Made by a program: the position numbers and the translations under genes. Under the pieces are notes generated by a model that was not told the DNA's origin, made no database searches, and saw only the letters and a list, made by a program, of their open reading frames with translations. 35,076 bases of DNA, taken from the NCBI GenBank assembly GCA_025612245.1, contig JAAXKQ010000027.1:1-35076 (forward strand), read 5' to 3'. This DNA comes from Ignavibacteria bacterium. Its GTDB lineage: Bacteria; Bacteroidota; Ignavibacteria; Ignavibacteriales; SURF-24. Below, one piece after another: positions 16,701 to 24,572 of this stretch. Within the stretch, counting starts at the first letter, position 1; each line of letters opens with the position of its first letter.

Positions 16701-16947
16701 ATGACTGCACATAATCGACGTCGCTGACCGAGCTGACGTTCCTTTCAACCAGCGTCGTAACGGTCTGCTCCATGTCCAAAGGGCCTGCGCCGGGATAAAA
16801 AGTAACCGTCGTTACTACGGGAATTGTAATATTGGGAAGCAGGTCCACAGGGAGCTGTGAAAATGAAACCACTCCGAATACCATAATGATGCAAGCCAGC
16901 AGGAATGTGGAAATAGGGTACCGGAGCGCTAATCTAGTTAACCACAT
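13780..16947 (-). CDS. RND-family efflux transporter (AcrB/HAE-1-like)
   Basis: Inner-membrane proton-driven pump subunit, 1055 aa, full length for AcrB-like proteins. The N-terminal helix is followed by the porter domain with FYPGAGPLDMEQTVT, typical of the family. The TM4 proton-relay pair is present as Asp398-Asp399 in VGRLVDDSIVELE. In TM10 (about residue 940) the motif is VSNGILLVDF; the position of the E. coli AcrB Lys940 is taken by a Ser, as in other non-proteobacterial members. The C-terminus is polar and acidic. It lies between the adaptor gene (27 bases upstream) and the TolC-like gene (4-base overlap). Substrate is probably drugs or other amphiphiles; export of the lipopeptide made at the right end is possible but unsupported. 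Confidence 0.95.
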   Translation of the reverse strand: MWLTRLALRYPISTFLLACIIMVFGVVSFSQLPVDLLPNITIPVVTTVTFYPGAGPLDMEQTVTTLVERNVSSVSDVDYVQSSTKEGISQVRINFNWDANLDVGLVDVVQRVNRIMNQLPTGINTPVVLRFDITNLPVCNIAMSGNMDERDLYDLAYNVVEPQIEHLPGVASAQVLGGKIREIHVTVDRDRLEALQIPVQVVLSAIANSNLIIPSGDLKAGTYDYSLKTESRFNIVQPMQDIVVRVSNGVPIRIRDIGKVEDSFQEQTELVRINGQPGLTLRVQKLANANTVEVVDAVVRALPHLNGVPNTVRLSLSFDQSVYIRQTISGLQREALLGAVLAMIIIMLFLRNLRGTLIILVAIPLSILITFIWFRFGNVTLNIMTFGGLALAVGRLVDDSIVELEAISRHYNERHEGQNKIQATLAAAKEVASPIFVSTLTTVIVFLPIVFLSGIAKMLFIPLTITIAVALFGSFFVSRTVTPLMCLKYLPPEKQLDRNSTKLPDMIRVFAHDALEKIDDSYVRLLELGLRKKRYVILGIVAAALVSLVLFKFIGTEFFPEQDEGQFTLTVKLPVGTRAEVTDETVRRLEQIILKNVPEVQTMISDIGVPASRSGNLFSRNAGSHAANIQVALLPVEERSRTVFEIVKALRPKISGIPGMTVFASTGGFLKFLMNFGSTAPIDVEIRGFDLETGSRLSHEISDIVRSVPGATDVQSSREDNLPELRINIDRQKAGTLGINVAEISNTINTMINGSVASLFTDPVTGNQYNILVRLNENYRSQINDLQNINITTPSGDQVLLGNIATIQRANAPVQIDRKYQQRIVDVTANVTGRDLGSVASDINQRLSGITVPPGFEIKLTGNVEQQQKTFSDLLLAFALAILLIYVVMASQFQSFIDPFIIMFTVPLGLVGVLWALFLTNTTLSVTSFQGIIVMIGIVVSNGILLVDFTNRLRMQGIALNEAVVLAGRTRLKPILMTSLATVLGLIPMAAGIGGENTQAPLAIAVIGGLTISTLLTLFFVPALYMVFELKFRRKIRKSNGEDSMTESTGEENDK

Positions 16948-16974
16948 ATAAAAGATCTTTCACTTAAAAAGTTG

Positions 16975-18048
16975 TTACTTATTTTTTGCTAATCTTACCT
17001 TAATTCCGTCTTTCAGGAACTGCTGCCCCACGGTAATGACGTTTGCCGAATCGGTAAGGCCCCGGGTGACCTCGGTACGGCCGTTCTGATCGGCTCCGGT
17101 CTGAACGTCGCCGCGTTTGGCATTTCCTCCTTCAAACAGGTAGACGAAATTACCCTTGTCGTCGTGCATTACCGACTGCACGGGCACGGTAAGCGTATTT
17201 AGGTGCTGTGCCGCAATAATGTTGACCTCGGCGTACATTCCGGGCTTCAGGGCGTAGTCCCTGTTTGGTATTACAATCTCAACAGCCAAGGTGCGCGTAG
17301 TCAGGTCAATTGCCTGGTTGACCCTGGAGATAGTGCCCAGGAAATCGCGTCCCGGGAAGGCGTCTACCTTAAGTATGGCTTTTTTCCCGAGGGCAATTGA
17401 CGGTATGTCTTTCTCCAGGATATTCACTACAATCTTGACGCTGTCGTTATCCATAATTGTATAGAGTGTAGAACTGCCCGGCTGAACCAGGGCCCCGCGG
17501 TCGAGAAATCTTTTGGTTATATATCCGCTGAAAGGGGCGGTTATCCTGGCGTAGCTGAGCCTGGTCTGTGCGGTGGCAAAGTTGGCAGAGGAGACTTTTA
17601 AGGCTGCCTCGGCATTATCCAGCTCCTGCCTTGCAATCAGGTTCTGCTGGAAAAGCTGTTTTGTGCGGTTGTAGTTTATCTTATTGTTGTTGAAAGTAGC
17701 CAGTGCCTGCTCATACTGCTGAAAAAGCTCGGTTGAGTCTATTACGGCAAGCATCTGGTTGCGCCGGACGCGGGAGCCAATGTCGGCGTACATCCTTTCA
17801 ATGTTGCCGCTTACCTTGGAGAAGATATTTGCCTGCTGCACGGGTGATATGTCGCCTGTATACCTGAGCATATAGGTGACATCCTGCCTTAGCGGTTTTT
17901 CAACCTGCACCAGGGGAGCCATCTGTCGTGTAGCCTGTGGCGCCTGGTTATCCTGCCTTCCAGAAAAAATCCTGAATCCAATAAATATAATCACCAGGGC
18001 CGCGGCAATTATTATGATCAGTTTTGTCCTTTTGTTCATCTGCTTCAC
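16975..18048 (-). CDS. RND efflux periplasmic adaptor (MFP/HlyD-like)
   Basis: A 357-aa adaptor bridging RND pump and outer-membrane channel. It has an N-terminal membrane anchor at about 8-29 with no lipobox Cys, so it is an anchored rather than lipid-modified form. Then come a barrel-sandwich half (NIFSKVSGNIERMYADIGSRV), an alpha-hairpin of about 60 residues (EQALATFNNNKINYNRTKQL), the second lipoyl half (ARITAPFSGYITKRFLDRGA), a beta-barrel, and a membrane-proximal domain ending LKDGIKVRLA. First gene of the pump operon; its promoter must lie in 18049-18338, shared with the divergent pentapeptide gene. Met4 is an alternative start. No local repressor gene is present. Confidence 0.94.
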   Translation of the reverse strand: MKQMNKRTKLIIIIAAALVIIFIGFRIFSGRQDNQAPQATRQMAPLVQVEKPLRQDVTYMLRYTGDISPVQQANIFSKVSGNIERMYADIGSRVRRNQMLAVIDSTELFQQYEQALATFNNNKINYNRTKQLFQQNLIARQELDNAEAALKVSSANFATAQTRLSYARITAPFSGYITKRFLDRGALVQPGSSTLYTIMDNDSVKIVVNILEKDIPSIALGKKAILKVDAFPGRDFLGTISRVNQAIDLTTRTLAVEIVIPNRDYALKPGMYAEVNIIAAQHLNTLTVPVQSVMHDDKGNFVYLFEGGNAKRGDVQTGADQNGRTEVTRGLTDSANVITVGQQFLKDGIKVRLAKNK

Positions 18049-18285
18049 GTCAAACTATGAATAATACCGCAAATGGAAAATCTCTGAAGAAGAAGAAAAC
18101 TCCTTATTTCAGAGTATCCATATAATATTCACCCAAAAAGAATTCAAAAAAAGGTATTCTTTTTTTCTCACTGCCGGTGGCTCAATTATGGAACAATTCC
18201 CGCTTCAGTCCGGTGAAACAAAGAACACTTTTTTCACGATAATACAATGCCGACGAGTAAATAAACTGCCGGAATTATAAACTTA

Positions 18286-18314
18286 TTGACACGTCGCATT
18301 TATTTCTATAATTT
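18286..18314 (+). promoter_or_regulatory. Promoter of the pentapeptide-repeat gene
   Basis: TTGACA (18286-18291) followed by overlapping -10 options: TATAAT at 18307-18312 (15-base spacer) or TAATTT at 18309-18314 (17-base spacer). Transcription would begin near 18320, leaving a leader of about 20 bases or less. The rest of the 290-bp divergent spacer shows nothing else clear. Confidence 0.55.
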
Positions 18315-18338
18315 TAATTTTAACAAAATGAAATTTGT

Positions 18339-18956
18339 ATGGACAACGACAATTTATTCAGCCAGGAAGGCGGTAATAATATCAAATTTGACAAGGAATA
18401 CTACCTAAGGGAAAGCTTCTCCGGGCGGGAATTCTCAGATTCGGAGCTGCAGGAGACGGAATTTTCAGAATGCACATTTGAAAAAATGAATTTCGAGAAA
18501 ACAAAGTTCAAATACGTAAGATTCGAGAACTGTACGTTTCATAAGTGCAACCTTGGACTGATAAAGATTACTGGAAGCAGGTTTATTGACTGCAAGTTTA
18601 CCGACTGCAAGCTGATTGGCGTAAACTGGCAGGAAGCCGAAGCCCCGGTGGAAATTGTTATGGAAAAGTGCAAGCTGGATTATTCCATTTTCTATGGCCT
18701 CGACTTAAGAAGAATTGAAATAACCGAATCCTTCGCGAAGGAAGTAAATTTTGAGAATGCGGATCTGAGCAAAGGGAAATTCAACGGGACCGACTTTTAT
18801 CTGAGCAAATTCAAGAATACAAACCTTTCTTTTACTGATTTCAGGGAGGCGACAAACTACGACATTAATCCCGAGTTCAACAGGATAAAGAAGGCAAAGT
18901 TCAGCATGCCTGAGGCAATGACACTCCTTCAGTGCTTTGATATTCAAATTATGTAG
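18339..18956 (+). CDS. Qnr-like pentapeptide-repeat protein
   Basis: A 205-aa protein built of A(D/N)LxF-type five-residue repeats from about residue 24 to 165 (for example FSECTFEKMNFEKTKFKYVR, then FENADLSKGKFNGTDFYLSK), forming a right-handed beta-helix. There is a break around residues 100-106 (EAEAPVE), where Qnr-type proteins carry a loop. The C-terminus (YDINPEFNRIKKAKFSMPEA, then a hydrophobic helix) matches the dimerisation end of the Qnr/MfpA group, and the length is close to Qnr (about 218 aa). Qnr proteins mimic DNA and protect gyrase from quinolones. Whether this one does is not known; many chromosomal relatives have no tested role. Single gene, with a promoter before and a terminator after. 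Confidence 0.85.
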   Translation: MDNDNLFSQEGGNNIKFDKEYYLRESFSGREFSDSELQETEFSECTFEKMNFEKTKFKYVRFENCTFHKCNLGLIKITGSRFIDCKFTDCKLIGVNWQEAEAPVEIVMEKCKLDYSIFYGLDLRRIEITESFAKEVNFENADLSKGKFNGTDFYLSKFKNTNLSFTDFREATNYDINPEFNRIKKAKFSMPEAMTLLQCFDIQIM

Positions 18957-18984
18957 TCTGCGGAAAGTAAGTATTTATTAAAAT

Positions 18985-19020
18985 AAAGGCCCTGAAGACA
19001 CAACGGCCTTCGGGGCCTTT
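18985..19020. terminator. Strong hairpin between convergent genes
   Basis: AAAGGCCCTGAAG (18985-18997) pairs with CTTCGGGGCCTTT (19008-19020): 13 pairs including one G-T, with a 10-base loop. It is placed between the stops of two convergent genes, with A- and T-flanks on both sides, so it probably ends both transcripts. Confidence 0.75.
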
Positions 19021-19033
19021 GAAAAGCGGGCAA

Positions 19034-19249
19034 TCAACTAAGGAATTCCAACTCGTCCTGATCCGAAAGCGGGATCCAGTCGTACTCTTTGCGCCTGGTT
19101 TTTCTGACAAACGGCTTAAATCCGAAACTGTTTTTTCCTGGTCCCTCAGTCAAATATCCTATTGTGCCCTGGTAGTCGGCAGCTCCTTCAACCACAATGA
19201 GCTGCACCGGTTTGTTCAAGTCGGCTTTCCTGAGGTTTTTTACTAACAT
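19034..19249 (-). CDS. Small hypothetical protein, 71 aa
   Basis: I do not recognise a family. The protein is soluble and basic in the middle, with an acidic end: VQLIVVEGAADYQGTIGYLT, then FGFKPFVRKTRRKEYDWIPL, then DQDELEFLS. The pattern suggests a small beta-rich fold. I chose ATG at 19249 because AAAAGGTG lies 5-7 bases upstream; an in-frame GTG at 19255 would overlap that site. The gene has a proper start and its own terminator, and it lies between genes read the other way, so it is likely real. No function can be offered. Confidence 0.65.
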   Translation of the reverse strand: MLVKNLRKADLNKPVQLIVVEGAADYQGTIGYLTEGPGKNSFGFKPFVRKTRRKEYDWIPLSDQDELEFLS

Positions 19250-19370
19250 AGACACCTTTTCAGTTGTTTCTGGACATAAATAGTTTAATAAAGCCCCGGA
19301 TCGGGTTCAACATCTAAATGAATCCCCGCCGGCTTTAGGGAATAAAAATTACACCAGCGGTCTTTACAAT

Positions 19371-19380
19371 ATTACGTAAT
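19371..19380. promoter_or_regulatory. ATTACGTAAT palindrome upstream of sppA
   Basis: Perfect 10-bp palindrome within ACAATATTACGTAATTGT, 44 bases before the sppA start. It is identical to the core of the palindrome at the kinase start (5753-5768). Confidence 0.3.
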
Positions 19381-19423
19381 TGTCATAGCTTTGTTTTATC
19401 AACAATAATAATTTCTTGGGCGT

Positions 19424-21196
19424 ATGAAACAGTTTTTTAAATTTATGTTTGCCTCCATGCTGGGCACGTTTCTGGTTTTTCTGGTTGCAGGAGTTATATT
19501 CTTTTCAATCCTCGCCATCCTGGTTTCGGGGCTGCAAAGGGAAAAGACAGAATCCATCCCTTCACACTCGGTCCTGGTCTTAAAGCTGGATTATCAGGTA
19601 CCCGAAAGGAGCTCGCAGAATCCATTCTCGGGCTTTTCATTCAGCTCTTTTCAGGTCAATAGAAAGGCCGGACTTAATGACATAATTAAGAATATACATA
19701 AGGCAAAAGGCGACTCCGATATAGACGGCATATACCTGGACCTGAATAACTTTATGCCGGGCGGAATGGCAACCATTGAGGCCATAAGGCGGGAGCTTAA
19801 TGACTTCAGGCGCTCGGGTAAATTTATTTATGCCTTCGGGGACGATATCTCACAGGGAGCATACTACCTGGGCTCCGTTGCAGACGGGATTTTCCTGAAT
19901 CCTGCAGGAAGCCTGGACTTTAAGGGTCTCAGCGCGGAGATGTATTTCTTCAAGAAAACGCTGGATAAACTGGAGATTGAACCCCAGATATTCCAGTACG
20001 GTAAATTCAAGAGCGCAACCGAACCTTTCAGGCTGGACAGGATGAGCGAGGCAAACAAAACACAGATGTCGGCTCTACTGGCTTCCATATACGACAACAT
20101 GCTGAAGAACATTGAAGACAGCAGGCACATTTCACATTCAGAGCTAAATAGGATTGCCGGCAATCTTTTAATCCAGTCACCCGAAGACGCCAGGAAATAC
20201 CATTTCGTAGATTCACTGCTTTATTACGACCAGGTTTATGAGTTCCTGCGCGCAAAAACGCATACGCCGCAAAAGAAAAAGGTCAGCCTTGTTTCCATGG
20301 ATGAATACAGCGACGTTTCAGGCGCTTCGGGCAATGCATCAAAAAACAGGATTGCCGTAATTTACGCCAGCGGAGATATTCAGAATTCGGAAGGCAGTGA
20401 AAACGTAATCGGGAACAGGAATATTGCCGAGGCTATAAGGCAGGCCAGGAATGACGGAAACGTAAAAGCTATTGTAATGAGGGTTAACTCTCCCGGCGGG
20501 GATGCTCTTATAGCAGATGAAATCTGGCGCGAGGTGAGCATCACACGCGGAAGGAAGCCATTCATAATTTCAATGGGAAATTATGCCGCCTCGGGAGGCT
20601 ATTATATCTCGTGCGCCGCCGATACGATTGTAGCCGAACCTAATACCATTACAGGCTCAATCGGGGTATTTGGCATTATCCCGAACTTTGAAAACTTCCT
20701 TAAAAACAAGCTCGGCGTGACCTCCGACAGGGTAAAGACTGGAAAGTTCTCCGACCTGGGTACTACGAGCAGACCCTTTAATGCCGAGGAAAAGGCAATT
20801 ATTCAAAAAGAGATCGACAGGATCTATGAAAGGTTCGTCAGCAAGGTGGCGCAGGGCCGAAAGAAAACCTTCGCACAGATTCATGACGTTGCACAGGGGC
20901 ACGTCTGGACGGGCCTGCAGGCCAAAGAGCTGGGGCTTGTGGACGTAATTGGCGGGCTTGACGACGCGGTTAAGATTGCGGCTAAAAAGGCAAACATAAA
21001 GAATTATTATGTCTCAGAGCTTCCAAGGCAGAAGGGCTTTTTAAGGTCCATAGTGGAGGATTTTTCAGCCGAAACGGAGGAATCAATCATAAAAAACAGG
21101 CTTGGCGAGGGCTTTAAGCTTTTTAATGAGCTGCAGGCAGTAAAAAATATGCAGGGAATTCAGACCCGTCTGCCCTTTATTTTAAGCCTTTATTAA
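19424..21196 (+). CDS. sppA: Signal peptide peptidase SppA, long (67K) type
   Basis: Membrane-anchored serine protease that degrades cleaved signal peptides at the periplasmic face of the inner membrane. It is 590 aa with an N-terminal anchor at about 9-34, then two tandem S49 domains. The catalytic Lys is Lys196 in GKFKSATEPF, in the first domain, and the nucleophile is Ser390 in NYAASGGYYIS, in the second; this split Lys/Ser arrangement is as in E. coli SppA. GSIGVFG and KTGKFSD also match the family. It is followed after about 80 bases by an exported peptidase gene, so the two may be co-transcribed and share a role in envelope peptide turnover. Confidence 0.96.
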   Translation: MKQFFKFMFASMLGTFLVFLVAGVIFFSILAILVSGLQREKTESIPSHSVLVLKLDYQVPERSSQNPFSGFSFSSFQVNRKAGLNDIIKNIHKAKGDSDIDGIYLDLNNFMPGGMATIEAIRRELNDFRRSGKFIYAFGDDISQGAYYLGSVADGIFLNPAGSLDFKGLSAEMYFFKKTLDKLEIEPQIFQYGKFKSATEPFRLDRMSEANKTQMSALLASIYDNMLKNIEDSRHISHSELNRIAGNLLIQSPEDARKYHFVDSLLYYDQVYEFLRAKTHTPQKKKVSLVSMDEYSDVSGASGNASKNRIAVIYASGDIQNSEGSENVIGNRNIAEAIRQARNDGNVKAIVMRVNSPGGDALIADEIWREVSITRGRKPFIISMGNYAASGGYYISCAADTIVAEPNTITGSIGVFGIIPNFENFLKNKLGVTSDRVKTGKFSDLGTTSRPFNAEEKAIIQKEIDRIYERFVSKVAQGRKKTFAQIHDVAQGHVWTGLQAKELGLVDVIGGLDDAVKIAAKKANIKNYYVSELPRQKGFLRSIVEDFSAETEESIIKNRLGEGFKLFNELQAVKNMQGIQTRLPFILSLY

Positions 21197-21277
21197 GCTA
21201 TCTCTTTTAAGCCGGGAAATCAAAAGCGCAGTTTTGCATTACATATGAACATATTATTAACTAACATAGGATATAAA

Positions 21278-23146
21278 ATGAAATTCCTAACTTTTCTAAC
21301 ATTAACTTTTATGGTTACTATGGCAACATTTGCACAGACACTGGAAAGAAAAGATGTTCCGCTTAAGTACCAGTGGAACCTTGCCGACCTCTATGGCTCA
21401 GTTGAGCAGTGGAGGCAGGATAAGGCTGAAATACAAAAAGGCATAGACGAGATTGCGGCCTATAAGGGCCGTCTTGGCGAAAGTGCCGGAACATTCTATA
21501 AGGCAATGTCGACGTATTTTGACGTACTAAAAAAATATTACAAGTATTCCGAATACGCCACGCGCTTAAGCGATGAAAACCTCAAGATCGGCGCCAACCA
21601 GGCCTTAAGCCAGGAAGCTTCGGCCCTTGGGACGCAGTTTTCCGAGAAAACCTCCTTTATAAGGCCTGAAATATTAAATATAAATTCAGATAAGCTTAAG
21701 AACTTCTTTAATGAAGAAAAGAAGCTTGCCGATTACCGCATGTTTGTAGACAATATAGAGCGCCTAAAAAGCCACACCCTTTCAGAAGGTGAAGAAAGAA
21801 TTCTTGCAAGCTTCAACCTTCCGGGTGAGACTCCAAGCATCGTCTATAACATATTCAACAACGCCGAAATGCCGAACCCGAAGGTTACTCTGTCCACAAA
21901 TGAAACCGTTGAGCTCTCGGCTCCGGCATTTACGCAGTACCGTACCTCAGAGGTAAGAAGCGACAGGGAAAAGGTTTTCAGCACCTTCTTTACGGGATAT
22001 TCAAAATTCCAGAATACCATCGGCTCAAACCTGGCCGGAAAGGTCAAGAACGACTACGTATATTCCAAAAGCAGGAACTACGCCACCACACTGGAATACG
22101 GCTTGTCGGGCGCCAATATTCCGGTTTCAGTCTATGAGAACCTTATAAGTCAGATACACAACAACCTGCCTACACTCTACAGGTTCCTGGACCTGAAGAA
22201 AAGGATGCTTAACCTGGATACGCTGCACTACTACGACCTTTACACTCCTATTGTAAAGGAAGTCAAGATGCCTTTTACAATTGAAGAAGGGCAGAAGGTA
22301 ATTCTTGAGGCATTAAAGCCGATGGGAGAGGAATACCTGAAGACCCTGCAGAAAGCATTTGACAGCAGGTGGATCGATTATATGCCCACGGCAGGCAAAA
22401 TGTCGGGCGCTTACTCTTCAGGCGCGGCATACGACATTCATCCTTACATACTGACAAACTGGACGGGCGATTACGAATCGGTCTCAACGCTTGCACATGA
22501 GCTCGGGCACACGATGCACAGCTATTTCTCGAACAAATCGCAGCCTTTCTCGAATTCCGATTATGCGACCTTTGTTGCCGAAATTGCCTCTACGTTCAAT
22601 GAAAACCTGCTGAACAATTATATGGTAAGCCGCGCAAAGACAAAAGAAGAGAAACTTTACTTGCTCGGAAGCTACCTGGAGCTCTTAAGGACGACCATAT
22701 TCCGCCAGGTCCTCTTTGCCGAATTTGAATGGGATATCCATAAGGCCGTTGAAAACGGGCAGTCGCTTACCGGTGAAGCAATGAGCGACATGTACTATAA
22801 ACTGGTCAAGCAGTATTATGGAAACAATGAAGGCAAATGCGTGGTTGACCCCTACATTGCATATGAATGGGCATACATACCTCACTTCATTAATTATACG
22901 TACTATGTTTTCCAGTATTCAACCTCGCTGATTTACTCAACGGCGCTTGCACAGAAGGTCATTGCAGAAGGAAAACCTGCAGTTGATAAATACTACAACA
23001 TACTTAAAGGCGGAAGCTCAGACTATCCGATTGAGCTCATAAAAAAGGCAGGCATAGATCCCCTTTCCTCACAGCCCTTTGAGCTGGCAATGAAGAGAAT
23101 GAACGACGTTATGGACCAGATTGAAGCTCTGTTAAATGAAAAATAA
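21278..23146 (+). CDS. pepF: Oligoendopeptidase F-like M3 metallopeptidase, exported
   Basis: Zinc peptidase that cuts short peptides. The active-site helix HELGHTMHSYF begins at His407 (HExxH 407-411) and the downstream Glu ligand region is EIASTFNENLL. The N-terminal PepF domain (WNLADLYGSVEQW) and the C-terminal tail ending KRMNDVMDQIEAL are both present. I chose ATG 21278 (622 aa) because AGGATAT precedes it at normal spacing and it gives a clean signal peptide, MKFLTFLTLTFMVTMATFAQ. An in-frame ATG at 21245 would add 11 residues ahead of that signal. Most studied PepF proteins are cytoplasmic, so export is notable, though common in Bacteroidota-type relatives. It follows sppA closely and ends at a canonical terminator. 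Confidence 0.95.
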   Translation: MKFLTFLTLTFMVTMATFAQTLERKDVPLKYQWNLADLYGSVEQWRQDKAEIQKGIDEIAAYKGRLGESAGTFYKAMSTYFDVLKKYYKYSEYATRLSDENLKIGANQALSQEASALGTQFSEKTSFIRPEILNINSDKLKNFFNEEKKLADYRMFVDNIERLKSHTLSEGEERILASFNLPGETPSIVYNIFNNAEMPNPKVTLSTNETVELSAPAFTQYRTSEVRSDREKVFSTFFTGYSKFQNTIGSNLAGKVKNDYVYSKSRNYATTLEYGLSGANIPVSVYENLISQIHNNLPTLYRFLDLKKRMLNLDTLHYYDLYTPIVKEVKMPFTIEEGQKVILEALKPMGEEYLKTLQKAFDSRWIDYMPTAGKMSGAYSSGAAYDIHPYILTNWTGDYESVSTLAHELGHTMHSYFSNKSQPFSNSDYATFVAEIASTFNENLLNNYMVSRAKTKEEKLYLLGSYLELLRTTIFRQVLFAEFEWDIHKAVENGQSLTGEAMSDMYYKLVKQYYGNNEGKCVVDPYIAYEWAYIPHFINYTYYVFQYSTSLIYSTALAQKVIAEGKPAVDKYYNILKGGSSDYPIELIKKAGIDPLSSQPFELAMKRMNDVMDQIEALLNEK

Positions 23147-23168
23147 ACTTTGCTTCTGAATCTCTTGT

Positions 23169-23206
23169 AAAAAGCCTTCAGCATCCCAAAGATCTGGAGG
23201 CTTTTT
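23169..23206 (+). terminator. Intrinsic terminator after pepF
   Basis: AAAAAGCCTTCAG (23169-23181) pairs with CTGGAGGCTTTTT (23194-23206), 13 pairs with one G-T, and the arm itself ends in TTTTT. A clean Rho-independent terminator 22 bases after the stop. Confidence 0.85.
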
Positions 23207-23332
23207 GTTATAGTTCCAGCGTACAAAGCCTTTTGAAACCTCATACGGGTCTTATTGTATAATTAACTGCTAAATTTTTATATTTAATAATGCTTCTTTT
23301 TGTCTTTTGATTTATGAATTTGAGGGTAAACA

Positions 23333-24274
23333 ATGGAGTTTAAGAACTATTATGAAATTCTGGGCGTAGACAAAAGCGCCACTACAGATGAAATAAAGAA
23401 AGCCTACAGGAAACTGGCAAAACAATATCATCCGGATAAAAATCCGGGCGATAAGGCCGCCGAGGAAAAATTCAAGGAAATTACAGAGGCAAACGAGGTC
23501 TTAAGCAACCCGGAAAAAAGACAGAAGTACGATAACCTTGCCAATAACTATAACCAATACCAGAGTACAGGCGGTGGAAGCGCCGACGACTGGTTCAGGA
23601 ATTATGCCTCCAGCCAGCAGGGGAGGGAGTACCAGGATACAGGGAACTTTGACGACATTTTCAGCAATCTCGGGGGCGGATTTTCGGACTTTTTCCAGGC
23701 TTTTATGGGAGGCGGCGGGGGCTTTAGCTCTTCTAAAAGAGGCACCCGCGGAAGAAGCCGCAAAGGAAGCGACTATGAGGCTTCAATGAATATTACGCTT
23801 GAAGAAGCCTTTAACGGATCTGAAAGGCAGTTTACAATTGACGGAAGGACAATCCGCATTAAAATCACGCCCGGGATGCAGGAGGGCAAAAAGCTGCGCC
23901 TTAGAAACCAGGGGGCTCAGGGCCCCTCAGGCGGTGAAAAAGGTGACCTGTACCTGACGATCCACGTCCAGAAGCACCACGCCTTTGAACGTGACGGGGA
24001 CGACCTCAAAATGACGGCAAAGGTAGACCTTTATACCGTCGTACTCGGCGGAAAGAAATCGATCAGGACAATAGACGGCAAGGTTGTTAACGTATCCATA
24101 CCGGCCGGGAGTGAACCGGGAACCACCCTCAGGCTGAAGGGGCTTGGAATGCCGAAATTTGAAAACCCGTCTCAAAGAGGGGACCTTTTGGTTAAGGTTG
24201 CCGTCAGCATCCCATCGAACCTCTCGGAAGAGGAAAGGAGATTATTCACGCGTCTGGCTGAATTAAGAAGGTGA
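23333..24274 (+). CDS. cbpA: CbpA-type DnaJ co-chaperone
   Basis: J-domain partner of DnaK, 313 aa, cytoplasmic. The J domain spans residues 1-70 with HPD at 33-35. A Gly/Phe-rich linker spans about 75-140 ([20 protein letters not shown]). Two C-terminal substrate-binding beta domains follow (about 148-310: [35 protein letters not shown]). The Cys-rich zinc domain of DnaJ itself is absent, which makes this the class B / CbpA type. GAGGG precedes the ATG. It is a single gene between the pepF terminator and the regulator promoter; no cbpM modulator gene follows. Confidence 0.94.
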   Translation: MEFKNYYEILGVDKSATTDEIKKAYRKLAKQYHPDKNPGDKAAEEKFKEITEANEVLSNPEKRQKYDNLANNYNQYQSTGGGSADDWFRNYASSQQGREYQDTGNFDDIFSNLGGGFSDFFQAFMGGGGGFSSSKRGTRGRSRKGSDYEASMNITLEEAFNGSERQFTIDGRTIRIKITPGMQEGKKLRLRNQGAQGPSGGEKGDLYLTIHVQKHHAFERDGDDLKMTAKVDLYTVVLGGKKSIRTIDGKVVNVSIPAGSEPGTTLRLKGLGMPKFENPSQRGDLLVKVAVSIPSNLSEEERRLFTRLAELRR

Positions 24275-24349
24275 CAGATGAGTCCATTCCGGGCTACTTT
24301 ATGGCCCCGGACTTAACTGTGACTATTGTCATTATGGCAGGAGCTCGTC

Positions 24350-24378
24350 TTGACAATTTTTGCATTTATGGATATATA
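24350..24378 (+). promoter_or_regulatory. Promoter of the LytTR regulator, with long leader
   Basis: TTGACA (24350-24355), 17-base spacer, TATATA (24373-24378). It predicts a transcript start near 24386 and an untranslated leader of about 185 bases before the ATG at 24573. I see no recognised riboswitch in that leader. Confidence 0.6.
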
Positions 24379-24572
24379 TTAGAAGAGAATCATCTTAACG
24401 AAAAACAATCTGCCATTTTAATACTATTCTGACCAATACATAGAGGGTGTTCGTTCATTATTTTTTGAATTAAATCCTGCTTGAAAAGGCAATCGTTTGA
24501 TTTAGAACCTTTGCGCTATCTTCGACACTAAATAGTTAAGTTTTAGGACAGGCTGAACAAGGTAAGGATGTA

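Noticed and set aside
12470-18048. Efflux operon as the exporter of the lipopeptide
   Set aside because: The operon lies 7 kb away on the other strand with its own promoter region; nothing in the sequence links the two beyond being in the same window.
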